This document shows, piece by piece, positions 11,901 through 22,057 of a DNA stretch of 64,000 nucleotides (the stretch's first letter is position 1; each line of letters starts with the position of its first letter). This DNA comes from Sabethes cyaneus. Taxonomy: Eukaryota; Arthropoda; Insecta; Diptera; Culicidae. Location: NCBI RefSeq assembly GCF_943734655.1, contig NC_071355.1:235690027-235754026 (forward strand). The letters are read 5' to 3'. The position numbers were made by a program, and so were the translations under genes. The notes under the pieces were generated by a model. The model worked only from the letters and a program-made list of their open reading frames with translations. It was not told the DNA's origin and searched no databases.

Positions 11901-12672
11901 ATGAAAAAAATATTACCCCAAATCTTAGTCTTCGTTAATTTCGATTTACAGAGATCAAGTAACAAAGCAAGTTATATAGATAAAATAAATGCAAGAAAAA
12001 AAACAAACAATTTTTCAAACTACGTTTACAGCAAACAAACAAGCATAGCTATTTTAAACTTTGCACATTGACAAACAAACAAACAAACCGAAAAAAGAAA
12101 TCGGGAGGAGAGAAAGAAAGAAGCAAACAAAAATCATGATAGCAGCAAGCGGCGCTCCCTTGTCAGTGGGAAGTTTTGGGTACGCAGCGCAGCAAAACAC
12201 ACAACATACCTGCATGGGATTTGACATTTACATAGTTCCCCTCTACCGCGACCCCCTCTCTGCCTGATAATAATTCAACTCATTTCAAATCTAAACTGCT
12301 TGTACAAAAGCGCTCAACGTATTCCAAAAATTCGGCTTTCGCAAAATTAGATACTTTCACCGTTCCCGGTCACTGTCGTCGAATGGGGTAAGAAACCTGT
12401 AACCAGCAAAAAAGAAACAAAAAAGAACTAAACTAAGCAGGGTAGGGGAAGTGTTAAATGTCCAACATGCATGACAGAGTCGTCAGTTTGCTCGCGGAAG
12501 GGTCACTGCTGCACGTCACAGAATATGGGACAAAAAGAAAAAAAAAGTGGGAAAGCAAAGCAAACCATAGAAGAAGCAGAAAAACGAGGAAAAACAGAAA
12601 AAAATTGATTATAATTGAAATGAAAAACAAAAAATTAAAATCTTTATTGTTGCCACATTTAAATTAAATTTA

Positions 12673-12678
12673 AATAAA
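12673..12678 (+). terminator. candidate poly(A) signal AATAAA
   Basis: A canonical hexamer in an A/T-rich end of the unique tract that follows the 7.16 kb exon. Other A-rich hexamers occur upstream, so the site in use is uncertain. Confidence 0.35.
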
Positions 12679-13139
12679 TATTACTGATAAAAATGAAGCA
12701 AAACCATTTGTAAATATATAAAAAAAATAAAATAATTTTTATCTAAAACCTGTCTGTTTCTTTTTACTTTCAGTTTAGTTCAACTATTACTTCAAAAATA
12801 AGGTTAAATAAATTCCGTGACACTCCAACAAATATTTTTTCTATATTTTGGATCCAATTTTTCTGAATTTGTCTGATCCTGGTCAGCCTACTTCGAGTTT
12901 GATACGGTCTACGATTAATCATGGAGGCTGACGTTCTTGGAACCTCTTGCCCATTTGTATTTTGTGTTCGATGCAAAAATCCGCAGTTCCATTCGACTAA
13001 CTTTCACATTTAATCTGGTTGAGGAGTCCTCCACCGGTACAAAATTTCGGGTTGTGATATCAAAATCATCAGTCAACTTTATTAACTAACCAATCTCAAG
13101 AGCGATGATCCATGTTGAACCGCGCGGCTCCATCACTTT

Positions 13140-13620
13140 ACCTAATTTTCTGCACGACACCAACGGTAGCGATTCATAAGCCTCGTGTCTTGCAAATTAA
13201 TCCTGGAAGATGCCTGCATTTTTGCGCATTCATAGCTGTGATCGATCGCCTGTAACGTACGCTGCCTGAAAGTCGATGAAAATGTCATATGCGGTCTTTT
13301 TCCTCTACCAGCATAGAGCCGGGGTGGCTCTTGCCGTATCAAGAATTCCTCTCCACTGTATTCGGTTACTTGGCCACTTGTCGCCAATTCGTTGAGCGCC
13401 TCGACACACGCAAGTCGACTTCAACCTGGTCGAACAAACTAGCACGTTGGGGTGCATAGCATCGTGAAGAGAACGGATTTTGCTGCACGTCATATGCGGT
13501 CACGTTGCTCTTTCGACATTTATATGAAATCTTTCGGATTGAGAAGGATGGATCCGTGACATTTAGCTTTTCAGGTTCCCATGACCCATGGCTGGTACTG
13601 GCCCACAAACCTCCTGGTTA
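13140..13620 (-). pseudogene. short LINE RT fragment
   Basis: The minus strand near 13290-13250 reads AYDIFIDFQAAY, the RT palm box of the window's RTE-like LINE family. Flanking frames are open but scrambled. It is too short and decayed to define ends. Confidence 0.45.
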
Positions 13621-14050
13621 ACGATGATAGATGTTAGAAAGGGATTTGGTAGATTGTATTATGCTTAAATTGTTTCAAATAAATTTGAGGTCAGGTACGA
13701 TTTGTCGATGTTGGCTGCGTGCTGACCAACTTAGATGTGGATTAATTAGAACATGAGTTTTGTAGCCATTTTAGTTGAATCCAAAGCTATAATGGCTCCA
13801 AACGATTCAATGTCTTTGTCGCAGCCGCGGCAGATTTCTTGGGATGGAATCAAATGACTTCCTAGCCTTGTTACGGTATCGGCCATGACAAGATCGAACA
13901 GGAACGGTGCCGCTCAAGCTAGAAGCCGTCGGAAAAGTGTGTTCTGTTCAGGCACTTGCGAATAACAATTTAACTCTTCATTCATATCCTTAAAAGCTCT
14001 AACTCGCTCAGTGGATAGGGAAGGTGAGTACCGTCCATCCCAGTCGCATG
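13620..14050. other. no gene seen
   Basis: Unassigned sequence between a LINE fragment and the 108-bp duplication. No recognisable domain or repeat border was found. Confidence 0.4.
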
Positions 14051-14220
14051 GCGACAAACTTGGAGAGATATCACCCACTCAGTAGACAGCTTACTCAGGT
14101 CAGTTTAGATATCGCAAAGCGAGCCTTCCCAAGTGAGTGACCCGTTCGTCCCGGACGCGGACAGACTTGGAGGGATATCACCCACTCGCTAGACAGCTGG
14201 TTCAGTGTAGAGAAAACCTT
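14045..14220. repeat. imperfect tandem duplication, period 108 bp
   Basis: The segment starting GACAAACTTGGAGAGATATC at 14052 recurs at 14160 as GACAGACTTGGAGGGATATC. Both copies continue CACCCACTC..TAGACAGC. Only two copies are present. An open plus frame at 14137-14355 crosses the second copy but matches nothing I know. Confidence 0.6.
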
Positions 14221-14349
14221 CTTGTCCTCAAAAAGGACGATTTGGTCCGCGAGCCTGCTGCAGCAACACTACGCCAGTGGAGTGGACTGTATACACATCA
14301 GCTACATCCCAGGACGTCTTCAGAGGATGTGAAGGAAGCACTAGGCTCA

Positions 14350-14800
14350 AACTAAAACTACTCCATTTATTTGCTTTTCAAGCGATAACACGTGAAAAAA
14401 CACTGAAACACTGGATGATCGCGCAATGCGCGCACTGCTTATATAGCCTGAAATATTCTTCTTCTTCTTCGCTGCTACTACTGCTGCTGCTCGTCTCGCT
14501 CGAAACACGTAGAATGGAAGACGGTGAAAAAAGGTGTGGCTTATTTAGCAGCGATGGTTCGGTGTCTTGTTGCTGTTATTGTTGTTGGTGGTTCGCTCGA
14601 GCGCGAACAGTCTTAGCACCAGTTTTATTTGAAGTTACAATAGTTACCGTTTATTAGCGCTCGCTTGAACAGACTCACCACTTTCCCGGTCTTCACCAGG
14701 GCAGCTGGCTCCAGTCTTTTGCCTCTGCCTGACCGCCATTGGACTATATAGGTTTTCTTAAATGAGTACATCACTCGGGACACTGCTGAATGATGGATTC
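14350..14800. other. unassigned sequence with a TATA-like box on the minus strand
   Basis: No protein is recognised. A GCTATATAAGCA motif reads on the minus strand near 14440-14450, followed after about 40 bases by TTTCAGTG. That could be a core promoter but has no visible gene behind it. TTC and CTG triplet runs lie beside it. Confidence 0.25.
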
Positions 14801-16580
14801 TCAGGTGTTCCCTAATCCATATGTAGGAAGCAGTGGATTTTTTCAAAAAGCGAACATGTTTTTTTGGCGGACCTGCTCTTGCTCCGATGCTGGCTCGGTA
14901 ACCAATTAAGGTGAAACGGTACTGAATCCCAACATGGCCGGAAAAATGGCGTCCGTGTCCGTGATATGGGTGCTATATTAAGCACATGATGTTCAAAAAC
15001 GACCTGTGCTTTCAAGTCTCCTGGAGGATTGTCCACGTTTCATGGGCGGACTACCGGTCTTATTAGCGTTTTGTGGTACATTTGGTACGAGGGTGAAGCT
15101 TGCTAGACCTTAAGGTCTAGGGGAATCCGTAGTAAGCACGACTTCTGGCAAGAATACAGTTGCTGTACAACATCATTAACTACCCGAGGTATACAAGCTG
15201 GTCCACTCTAACTCATCCTTGTCGACTACCACACTATTGCCTATGCGAGCTCGATCGCACTCGGTTCCTCCTGCTAATAAATACTTGGTTTTAGACATAT
15301 TCACCACAAATCCAACCTTCACTGCCTCACGTTTCAGTTTGGTATACTGCTCAGCAACCGACTAGAACGTCCTCCGGACAATGTCTACGTCGTGAGCGAA
15401 ACAGATAAATTCGCTAGATTTATTGAAGATCGTGCCCCGCATGTTAAAACCCGCACGTTTCATAACACATTCTAGCACGATGTTGAACAGGAGGCAGGAA
15501 ATACCCTGTCGAAGTCCCCTGCGTGGTTTGATAGCGTGCCCGAGCGAATCCTCACACAGCACTGCTATCCATCGTGGCCCTAATCAATCTTGTCAACTTC
15601 CCGGAAAAGCCGTTTTCGTCCATAATTTTCCATAGCTCTTCACGGTCGATAGTACCTATATCGTAGGGGACAAGTAGGGACTTCATTCGCGATACTTCTG
15701 GAGGCCCTATCGCAGCACAAAGATTTGGTCCGTTGTCGATCGCCCATCCACAAAACCGGCTTGATAACTTCCCTAGAATCCGGAAAATGATCTGAGAAAG
15801 CATCGCTCGATAGTTGCAAACAGGTAGGCAGCCTATCCGGGTCTATCGTGATAAGCACCGCTGCCAGCCGCTTTGTTGTTATTGAGCTGCTTGATGGCTT
15901 CGATCACTTCACCTATTGTGGAAGTCGGCACATCACCATCATCCGTCATACTGATGAAGTCACTATCGTGAATCGTGAAGTAACTATATTTAAGTATCCA
16001 AGAGATAAACGTCCCTCCCACTCCAAAGATGCATATGGGGTGGAGGCAAGGACCAAATAGGGCCAGGCAAAAAAATACGCCTGCTGTCTTGGTATTCCCT
16101 CTCCGCGCCATTTAGGTTCTTATTGTAGTGCTGCTTGCACCTTTCGATTATCTCACGTGCATCATACAAGATCCCTCCGTTTTTATCCGTTCTCCGTTTT
16201 TTGGAGAACGACACAGCTGTTCCATGTCCTCGCACTCCATTTCATCCTGGCGGCACTTCTTATACCGGAAAAACTGGGTTTAAGTCGACTCCTTTCAGCG
16301 AATCCAATGCCATCTTCCGCTATTCCAGCTTTAGCGCTATCCCAGAAGTCCTCGAGAAGAGCTTCGCTTAGCTCTCCCTCACTTAGCAGCGCAGCTTCAA
16401 GGCATTGCCCGTACTCAGTAGCGACTCCAGCTAACTTGAGTCGTTTCAGATTGTATAGTGGTGGACGACGGTACCGAATGGTTGCTAGCATCGGAAGGTC
16501 TTTGACACACTTTAACCATCAAAAAATGGTGGTCAGAATCGATGTTTGTGCCACGATAGGCTCTAACGTCGATCATATCC
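14800..16580 (-). pseudogene. RTE-like LINE relic, nearly full order
   Basis: On the minus strand the parts run from high to low coordinate. The endonuclease end DVRAYRGTNIDSDHHFLMVK is near 16570-16510. A linker lies at 16490-16200. RT parts are around 15900-15560, with IDREELWKIMDENGFSGKL and LTRLIRATMDSS. The LKPRRGLRQGIS-type box with LLFNIVLECV is near 15540-15450. The thumb, including SKTKYLLAGGTE, is near 15290-15240, and a decayed C-terminus reaches about 14800. Frames change repeatedly. Same family as the 2.4 kb and 55 kb copies. Confidence 0.7.
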
Positions 16581-16639
16581 GAGAAGTACCTGTGGGAGAT
16601 GAGAGTAACATTATAAATAATGATAAATAAACTTGTTGA

Positions 16640-17040
16640 ATTGCATTTAAAAAATAATCGTGTCACATTGATGTGTTCTGACAACACTGTCATTGCAAAA
16701 TATAGTCCAACATGGCAACTGCTCGTCAATTGGAAAATAGTATTATTCTAATAAGAATGCTGCCGGGCGATGCTATATAAACATAAGCCGGTCGTACAGA
16801 CCTCATTCTTGTGACGAACTTTGGAGGAACAGCAGCAGTAGGAAGGGCATCCACTGGAGCAACAGTAGCAGCAGCGGAAAGGACTTACTGCTTAGCAGCA
16901 GCAATGGTTGAAAGCGAAGTTTGGTTGAAAACACCATGAAGCCAATCACTTCGATTCACGAAATCACGACAATGCTTTCCATCAATTAACAGTAAGCTTT
17001 TAGTAGTTGATTTGCGAGGCCGACTATTTTGGTGATCTCC
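16640..17040 (+). other. unassigned stretch with TATA box and CAG-rich tract
   Basis: CTATATAAACATAAG near 16771 is followed about 30 bases later by CCTCATTC. The same TATA-to-CTCATTC spacing appears at 54.19 kb. A CAG-rich tract follows (about 16830-16910) without a protein I can identify. It may be a promoter fragment copied from elsewhere. Confidence 0.3.
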
Positions 17041-17046
17041 AGGTAT

Positions 17047-17170
17047 ACCGCCCACTTAGCTTCGATGCTGGTCTAACAAGCCAGTCGTCGCATGTTCGAA
17101 TCTTGGCTAGGCGGTGCTTGCTTGATAGAGTCAGTAGGACCGTTTAGCTGAATCCGCATGGAATAAAATT
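17047..17170 (+). repeat. tRNA-derived SINE, truncated copy
   Basis: The head reads CGCCCACTTAGCTTCGATGC and then GGTCTAACAAGCCAGTCGTCG, with the B-box-like ATGTTCGAATCT. The same family is at 34.08, 55.38 and (minus) 30.78 kb. The body stops soon after TAGAGTCAGTAGGACCG, so this copy is short. It resembles Feilai-type mosquito SINEs, but the family name is a guess. Confidence 0.65.
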
Positions 17171-17199
17171 TATATAAACAATTCTACAATACTTATTCA

Positions 17200-19200
17200 G
17201 CCGAAATTGGAGAACTTATACAACCTATTCCGTTTGAGGCAGAAAAAACACCTGTTAAGCAGTTATATCGCCTCTGTGCGCCTTGTTTCTAGCTTTGCGC
17301 AAATTGGTTATTTAAAAACGCACAAAAGCCTCTATTAAGCTACATTACAGCTTCAAAGCAGCTATTAGCAAACCCGAAGCTTGATAAAATCACCAGATTT
17401 AGATGTTTAAGAGCTGAAAAAACGTTTTTATTTCTTGAACTAAACCATAGTTCAGCCACCGGTTGAATAGATTCAGCTATAAAACCGTGTGATCAGCCAG
17501 AAATTGTTACTTGGGTAACTGCTTTCAAAGCTGCAATGGAGCTTAATAGAGGCTTTTGCGTGTTTTTAAATAACGAACGAGAATGAGAAATAGTTTTGCA
17601 ATGCTTTTTCAGTCGCTTAGTCAACGTCTCATCAACCATTATGCAGCCAAAAAAATCTATTTTAAAATTTAAAAAATATAGAAAGCGTTGTATTTATTTT
17701 GCTATGGCGTCGTATGCTATATTGTAAATTTCGGATAACTTGAATTCGTATATGCAAGCTAATTAAAAATGCACGTCATCTTTCGGGAATTGAACCGCCA
17801 TCTCCTGAAATTAAAAACTTTCCAAGCATTTAATAAATAAATTCTACTATTTTTATTTATTCGTGACGGATACGTATTTCGCCTACGACTTGCAGACTTC
17901 ATCAGTTGCTGTTTTCGAAAAAATCTTGCACATTGGATCACCTTTAACCAACTCGTAAACAGCAAGACCAATTGCTGTTTACGAGTTGGTTTAGGGCGAT
18001 CCAAGCTGCATAAAGTAAGCACTCAAATGGTGTTTGACCAAGCGATGTTTAAGCTACTTTAAGTTTTTTCAAACCAGCTTTCATCGAAAGCTAATAAGCA
18101 AGCTTAATAGCGGATTTTTCTGCTAAACAATCCGCTTCTAAACAGCCATAAACATAAAACCGTTTTACGGTAGCTTAAAGGTGTTAAAGTGGCTTTATAA
18201 ACCAGTAGAGGCTCTCTCACTAGTCTCACAGCTTTCAAACTACTTTAAAGCTGCTTAAGGGTGTTAAAGTGGCTTTACAAACTAATAGCAAACTTTCATT
18301 CGGCTCACAGCACATATACTGTCAGATCATAGAATTTCGCAATTCGACTGGCAGCAAAAATATAAACCTCTGCACGGTGCCTAACCTCAACTCTGGTTTG
18401 ACGTTCTTGTGTGTTTTGTTTTGATTTCCTTTGTAACCTAATTTTATTGCTAGTGGGTTTATTACTTGTAATTCGTACCACTTGTTTGCGGAAACCGGAA
18501 ATGCCTGACTTTTCCGAAGCAGAAAAATTATATCAGTTCTGCACAACATATATTTTTGTCATTTTTGCAGTTTTTTTGTTTCTGGGTCTTGCGAATAAGT
18601 AATCAAAACAAACCCCACAACACTGTCAAACCTGGGTCGAAAAAAAAACGTACTGATATCTGCATGCAATGCTTTATATGTCAGTTATCGACATTATCGA
18701 CTACTTCAAGTGTAAAGATATTTTCACTGTCTGTTCTGCAGATGCAGATGGGGCGGATCATACGGTGAGTGCTTATGGATCAGAAGATGGCGGTTCAATT
18801 CCCGAAAGATGACGACATACATTTTCAATTAGCTTGTAGCTGTAGGGTACGGGAGGGAAACTTCGTAGCTGCAATGGAGCTTAATAGAGGCCGATGCATA
18901 TTCAGCGATGGCTGAATAATAATGGCTGCTAAAATGTTTTATCAGCGCATAAATGGTTCTTGGGAGGGCTTTTTATTAAGATGACAGATCGTTTATTCAG
19001 CTGGTAATAGCATAATTTTTGAGAATATTGACAGGTTCTCTGCTTGTGACACTGTTATGTGAAGCAGCTGATTTACAGCGCATTCATTGGCTGCTTAAAC
19101 ACTTATAGAATACAGAGGCCTTTGTTTAAATTTATTCAGCGTCTACCACCTGTATTCAGAGTTCAGCTGTAACCAAATCAGAAGCATTTTATTTCAGCTT
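17200..19200. repeat. inverted-repeat-rich DNA, possible decayed foldback element
   Basis: An arm at about 17305-17365 recurs inverted at about 17518-17575 (AAAGCCTCTATTAAGCT and its complement). The same motif appears again at about 18868-18893. A perfect hairpin lies at 17946-17991. An ~85-bp unit containing GTGTTAAAGTGGCTTTA is doubled at about 18170-18290. I see no transposase and no clean outer ends. Open frames here (for example 18411-18602) look accidental. Confidence 0.5.
17946..17991. repeat. perfect 20-bp stem hairpin
   Basis: AACCAACTCGTAAACAGCAA at 17946-17965 and its exact inverse complement at 17972-17991 are separated by six bases. Confidence 0.85.
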
Positions 19201-19740
19201 CGGTGTTTGTTGGGTATGCACCTTGATAATGCTGATGTTGAAGAAACGGCCTGTAATCCCCAACCTGGACATACGACTGTCGATTTGTCGCCACTCAATC
19301 ACGCACTTTTACATGTTGCCCATTACGAAAAAAGCTCAACAAGCTACTCAGCTTGTGTGTATTTCTACAGCTCTGGTAAATGGTGGTATCCATTTCTAAA
19401 AGAATGTACCGTATATCCCTTCCATTTCTTCCAGCATAACTCATGGAGCGCTACAACGTCGAACTTATGGGCACTCAATAAGTCGGATAAGGATGAGGGT
19501 ATTTCCCAGTAAATTAAGAGACCTGCAGTCTCTGCATGCTCCAAGCCTCCAATCGTTAGCCCCTTTCGTTGCCTTGGTCTATGCCGATTGATCCGGTCCG
19601 TATTTACATTATTATTACCAATACAGGAAGCAACTGGTATTTTTACGAATGGCTTGTAAGGCCCGCATCAACTTCCTGTGTCACCGGATTTGGCCGAGAA
19701 ATGTTGGCAACGGTTCTACACTGGATTATTTTCAGGATTT
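19200..19740. other. no gene assigned
   Basis: An open plus frame at 19207-19512 has no recognisable motif. The stretch may be the 5' part of the LINE relic that is clear from 19740. Confidence 0.35.
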
Positions 19741-20310
19741 GGGAATAGAAGAAGCTACCGGAAGAATAGATGGACGGAGTTTGTCCTATCTACACAAAGG
19801 GTGATCGGCTCGACTGCTGTAACTATTCCGACATAACGCAGGTAAACGCCGCCAACAAAGCTTTCTCCCAGTTCCTGTTACACCGCTTTATGGGGACTTG
19901 TGCCTCTACAGACCACGTTTCTACTATCCGACAGATCTTGCAGAAATGTCGAGAGTACAATGTACCCACTCATCACATCTTCATTGATTTCAAAGCAGCA
20001 TACGATACAGTCGATTGAAACCAACTTCGACAGACGATGCACAAACACGGTTTTCCGGAAAAACTGACGCAACTGACCAGAGCTACGTTGGATTGATTGA
20101 TGTGTTTTATGTGCATCTCGGGGACTCTCTCGAGTGCTTTCGGCGACGAGGGTTGAGACAAAGTGGCCAATGTTGCACGTTTTTCAACACCGCGCTTGAG
20201 CGGGGTAATCCGAAGAGCGGGCATCGAAACGAGAGACACGATTTCTGAGTAGCCTGGAAAATTGACGACGAGTGGCCCAAGATCGAGTTGCAAGAAAAAT
20301 GACGAATTCA
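19740..20310 (+). pseudogene. RTE-like LINE RT fragment
   Basis: The plus strand reads DGVCPIYTKGDRLDCCNYSD, then RQILQKCREYNVPTHHIFID and FKAAYDTVD before a stop. A shifted frame continues HKHGFPEKLTQLTRATLD and RRGLRQSGQCCTFFN. It lacks endonuclease and C-terminus. Confidence 0.7.
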
Positions 20311-20329
20311 CGTCATCATTCGAGGATTC

Positions 20330-21916
20330 TTTTAAAAATTAGTTTCTATATGGTTGGATTACGTTGAATCGGATTCGGACATGAATAACAAAACAACCAA
20401 ATGTATCATATGTTTGAAACTTTAGCTATCACGGCTGCATTTAATTAAACTCTCATCTTCTGAAACATTACAACAATTCATATGTTATCGGTTGAAAAAA
20501 TGTGTATGTCATAGTTATATATTTATGTATGTATTCTCATGGTGATGGTATCAATAATCTACTGCAAATTGCTAATCCTTAATCAATATTGTTCACCTCA
20601 CGCGCATTCATTCTTTCCGTCTGCCGAAAAACGTATGTACGCCCCAAAATTTTATAGCGAAATCGAACGGAAAAAATACCTACCCCTCTTTCACTGCAGT
20701 GATTGATCCTTTTCACAACAGGAATGTGTTAATACTAAGATATCATATTTTTTCATTCAAAAGATATTTGCGCTACTTTTATGCGGTTTTGCCCTTACTG
20801 CTGCAGCGGTAAAGCTGCAGATTCGTCGGAAATTTTTTTGCTATTCCCAAAGATGATGAGACTGAACGGATAAAAACTAAATTGGAAAACTTTTTAGCTT
20901 TTTTGCAATTTTTCATTTTCATAATACTAAAACAGCGCGGTTTTCTTTAATGCTAAATTGTCACGTCAACTTAGTTCGAACCGTTAAATTAGAGGCCTAT
21001 TTACACCCTACAGCACTGCCGGACTCCACTCGCTTACTCTAGCACTAAAATTGGTATCACCTTTCTTGCCGGGATTTTCAAACTGACTCTAAACGCGGAT
21101 ATCCTACTTAAAACAAAGCATATATATTATTAATTCGCCACTGAGACAATTCGCAGGCTTTCGTTAAACTCTATTGAAGATCACAAAAGGACTCGCTGGT
21201 TGATTCACAAAAACATGTACGGGTTGTTTGTTGGGCCGAAACAAAAATCGAATTTCATCCAAATTTTGTGCTGCTGCAGTGTGATAAGAGATAATTTAAC
21301 ACGCTTTATAGCAATTATTCTATTATCATTAGTAGACTCATTTGTACAACGGATTTAAACGTAGTGTAATAAATAGGAACACAATTTTAGTTTTGCCTAG
21401 GGTGGTGCGCTCTGCATGCAAAACAATTTCTTTCTTCTACGCACGGTTTTTGTGAGATGTGAGTGAAGCGAGAAACTGTATAGCCAAAATGTGCCGAGAG
21501 CACATTCGCGGAGGATCGAATTAGAGAGGGGAATATGCACCATCAATCAATCAATCGATTTGGCCTACAATCAGGACGTCGAAGCGGTTGGCGGGATTGT
21601 ACTGGCTCTACTAGTTGGGGAGGGTGATGAATGGGATGATGACGGTGATGGTGATGATGGCGATGATGATGACGAAGAAGGGGCTGCTTTTCTTGCTGTG
21701 CTGTTTTCAGTAGATGTCGCTGAGCTGAATTGCTTGACTGTGGTAGCTTTAGATCGTGAGCTGGCGTTGCTGCTGGTACTGGTAGTATCTGCTGTCGATC
21801 GGGGGGAGGAAGAAGCAGCAGCAGAACTGCTGCTTTTAGCGGAGCCAGCCGCAGAGGAGGCGGCTGCCCCGGCGGTGTTAGCAGTAGTGTTGGGCGATGC
21901 CGTGCAGCGTTTGTTA
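20330..21916 (-). other. 3' flank and likely 3' UTR of slowmo
   Basis: Downstream of the slowmo stop on the minus strand. The first ~400 bases are rich in Ser/Ala-type triplet repeats (AGC, GCA, TCA), and the rest is AT-rich without coding signal. I could not place the poly(A) site. An overlapping minus frame of Ser/Thr/Ala-rich sequence at 21571-21945 is best explained by the triplet bias. Confidence 0.45.
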
Positions 21917-22057
21917 CTATATGTGAATCTTCTGCGCTGTCGCACTGAGCTCGTCCATACTCTTCCGTGCCTGATCGGTAATATCGTCCAGCGATTTCTT
22001 GGTGTGGGTGAGGATTTCGTTCGTACTACTAGCTGCCGAGGTGGCTAAATCTTTCAT
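21917..22057 (-). CDS. slmo: slowmo coding exon 4
   Basis: Encodes residues 169-214 from MKDLATSAASS to the end QKIHI and TAG. The pattern of KKSLDD and RKSMDEL heptad-like helices matches the Slowmo C-terminus. A 78-bp intron separates it from exon 3. Confidence 0.88.
   Translation of the reverse strand: MKDLATSAASSTNEILTHTKKSLDDITDQARKSMDELSATAQKIHI

Larger units (their letters stand above)
7880..12760 (+). other. apparent long 3' UTR, A- and C-rich
   Basis: Nearly 5 kb without a convincing coding stretch and, unlike the rest of the window, without transposon relics. It is rich in A runs, ACA/CAA repeats and short A/T motifs, and holds microsatellites at 9436-9460 and 11877-11900. An AATAAA at 12673-12678 near the end could be the poly(A) signal. 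I infer that it is the 3' UTR of the gene ending near 7.77-7.88 kb. Transcript reads would be needed to show where it stops. Confidence 0.5.

Noticed and set aside
18411..18602. Small membrane-protein frame (FVIFAVFLFLGLANK end)
   Set aside because: It lies in repeat-rich DNA, and hydrophobicity follows from T-rich sequence. No supporting splice, start or homology evidence.
21571..21945. 124-codon Ser/Thr/Ala-rich minus frame overlapping the slowmo stop
   Set aside because: It is in a different frame from slowmo and consists of low-complexity triplet-repeat translation. The Slowmo family ends at the stop I used.
21491..22048. 185-codon plus-strand open frame, Glu/Asp/Leu/Ala-rich
   Set aside because: It is antisense to the slowmo last exon and 3' UTR. 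The composition follows from AGC/TCA triplet runs on the other strand and there is no domain.
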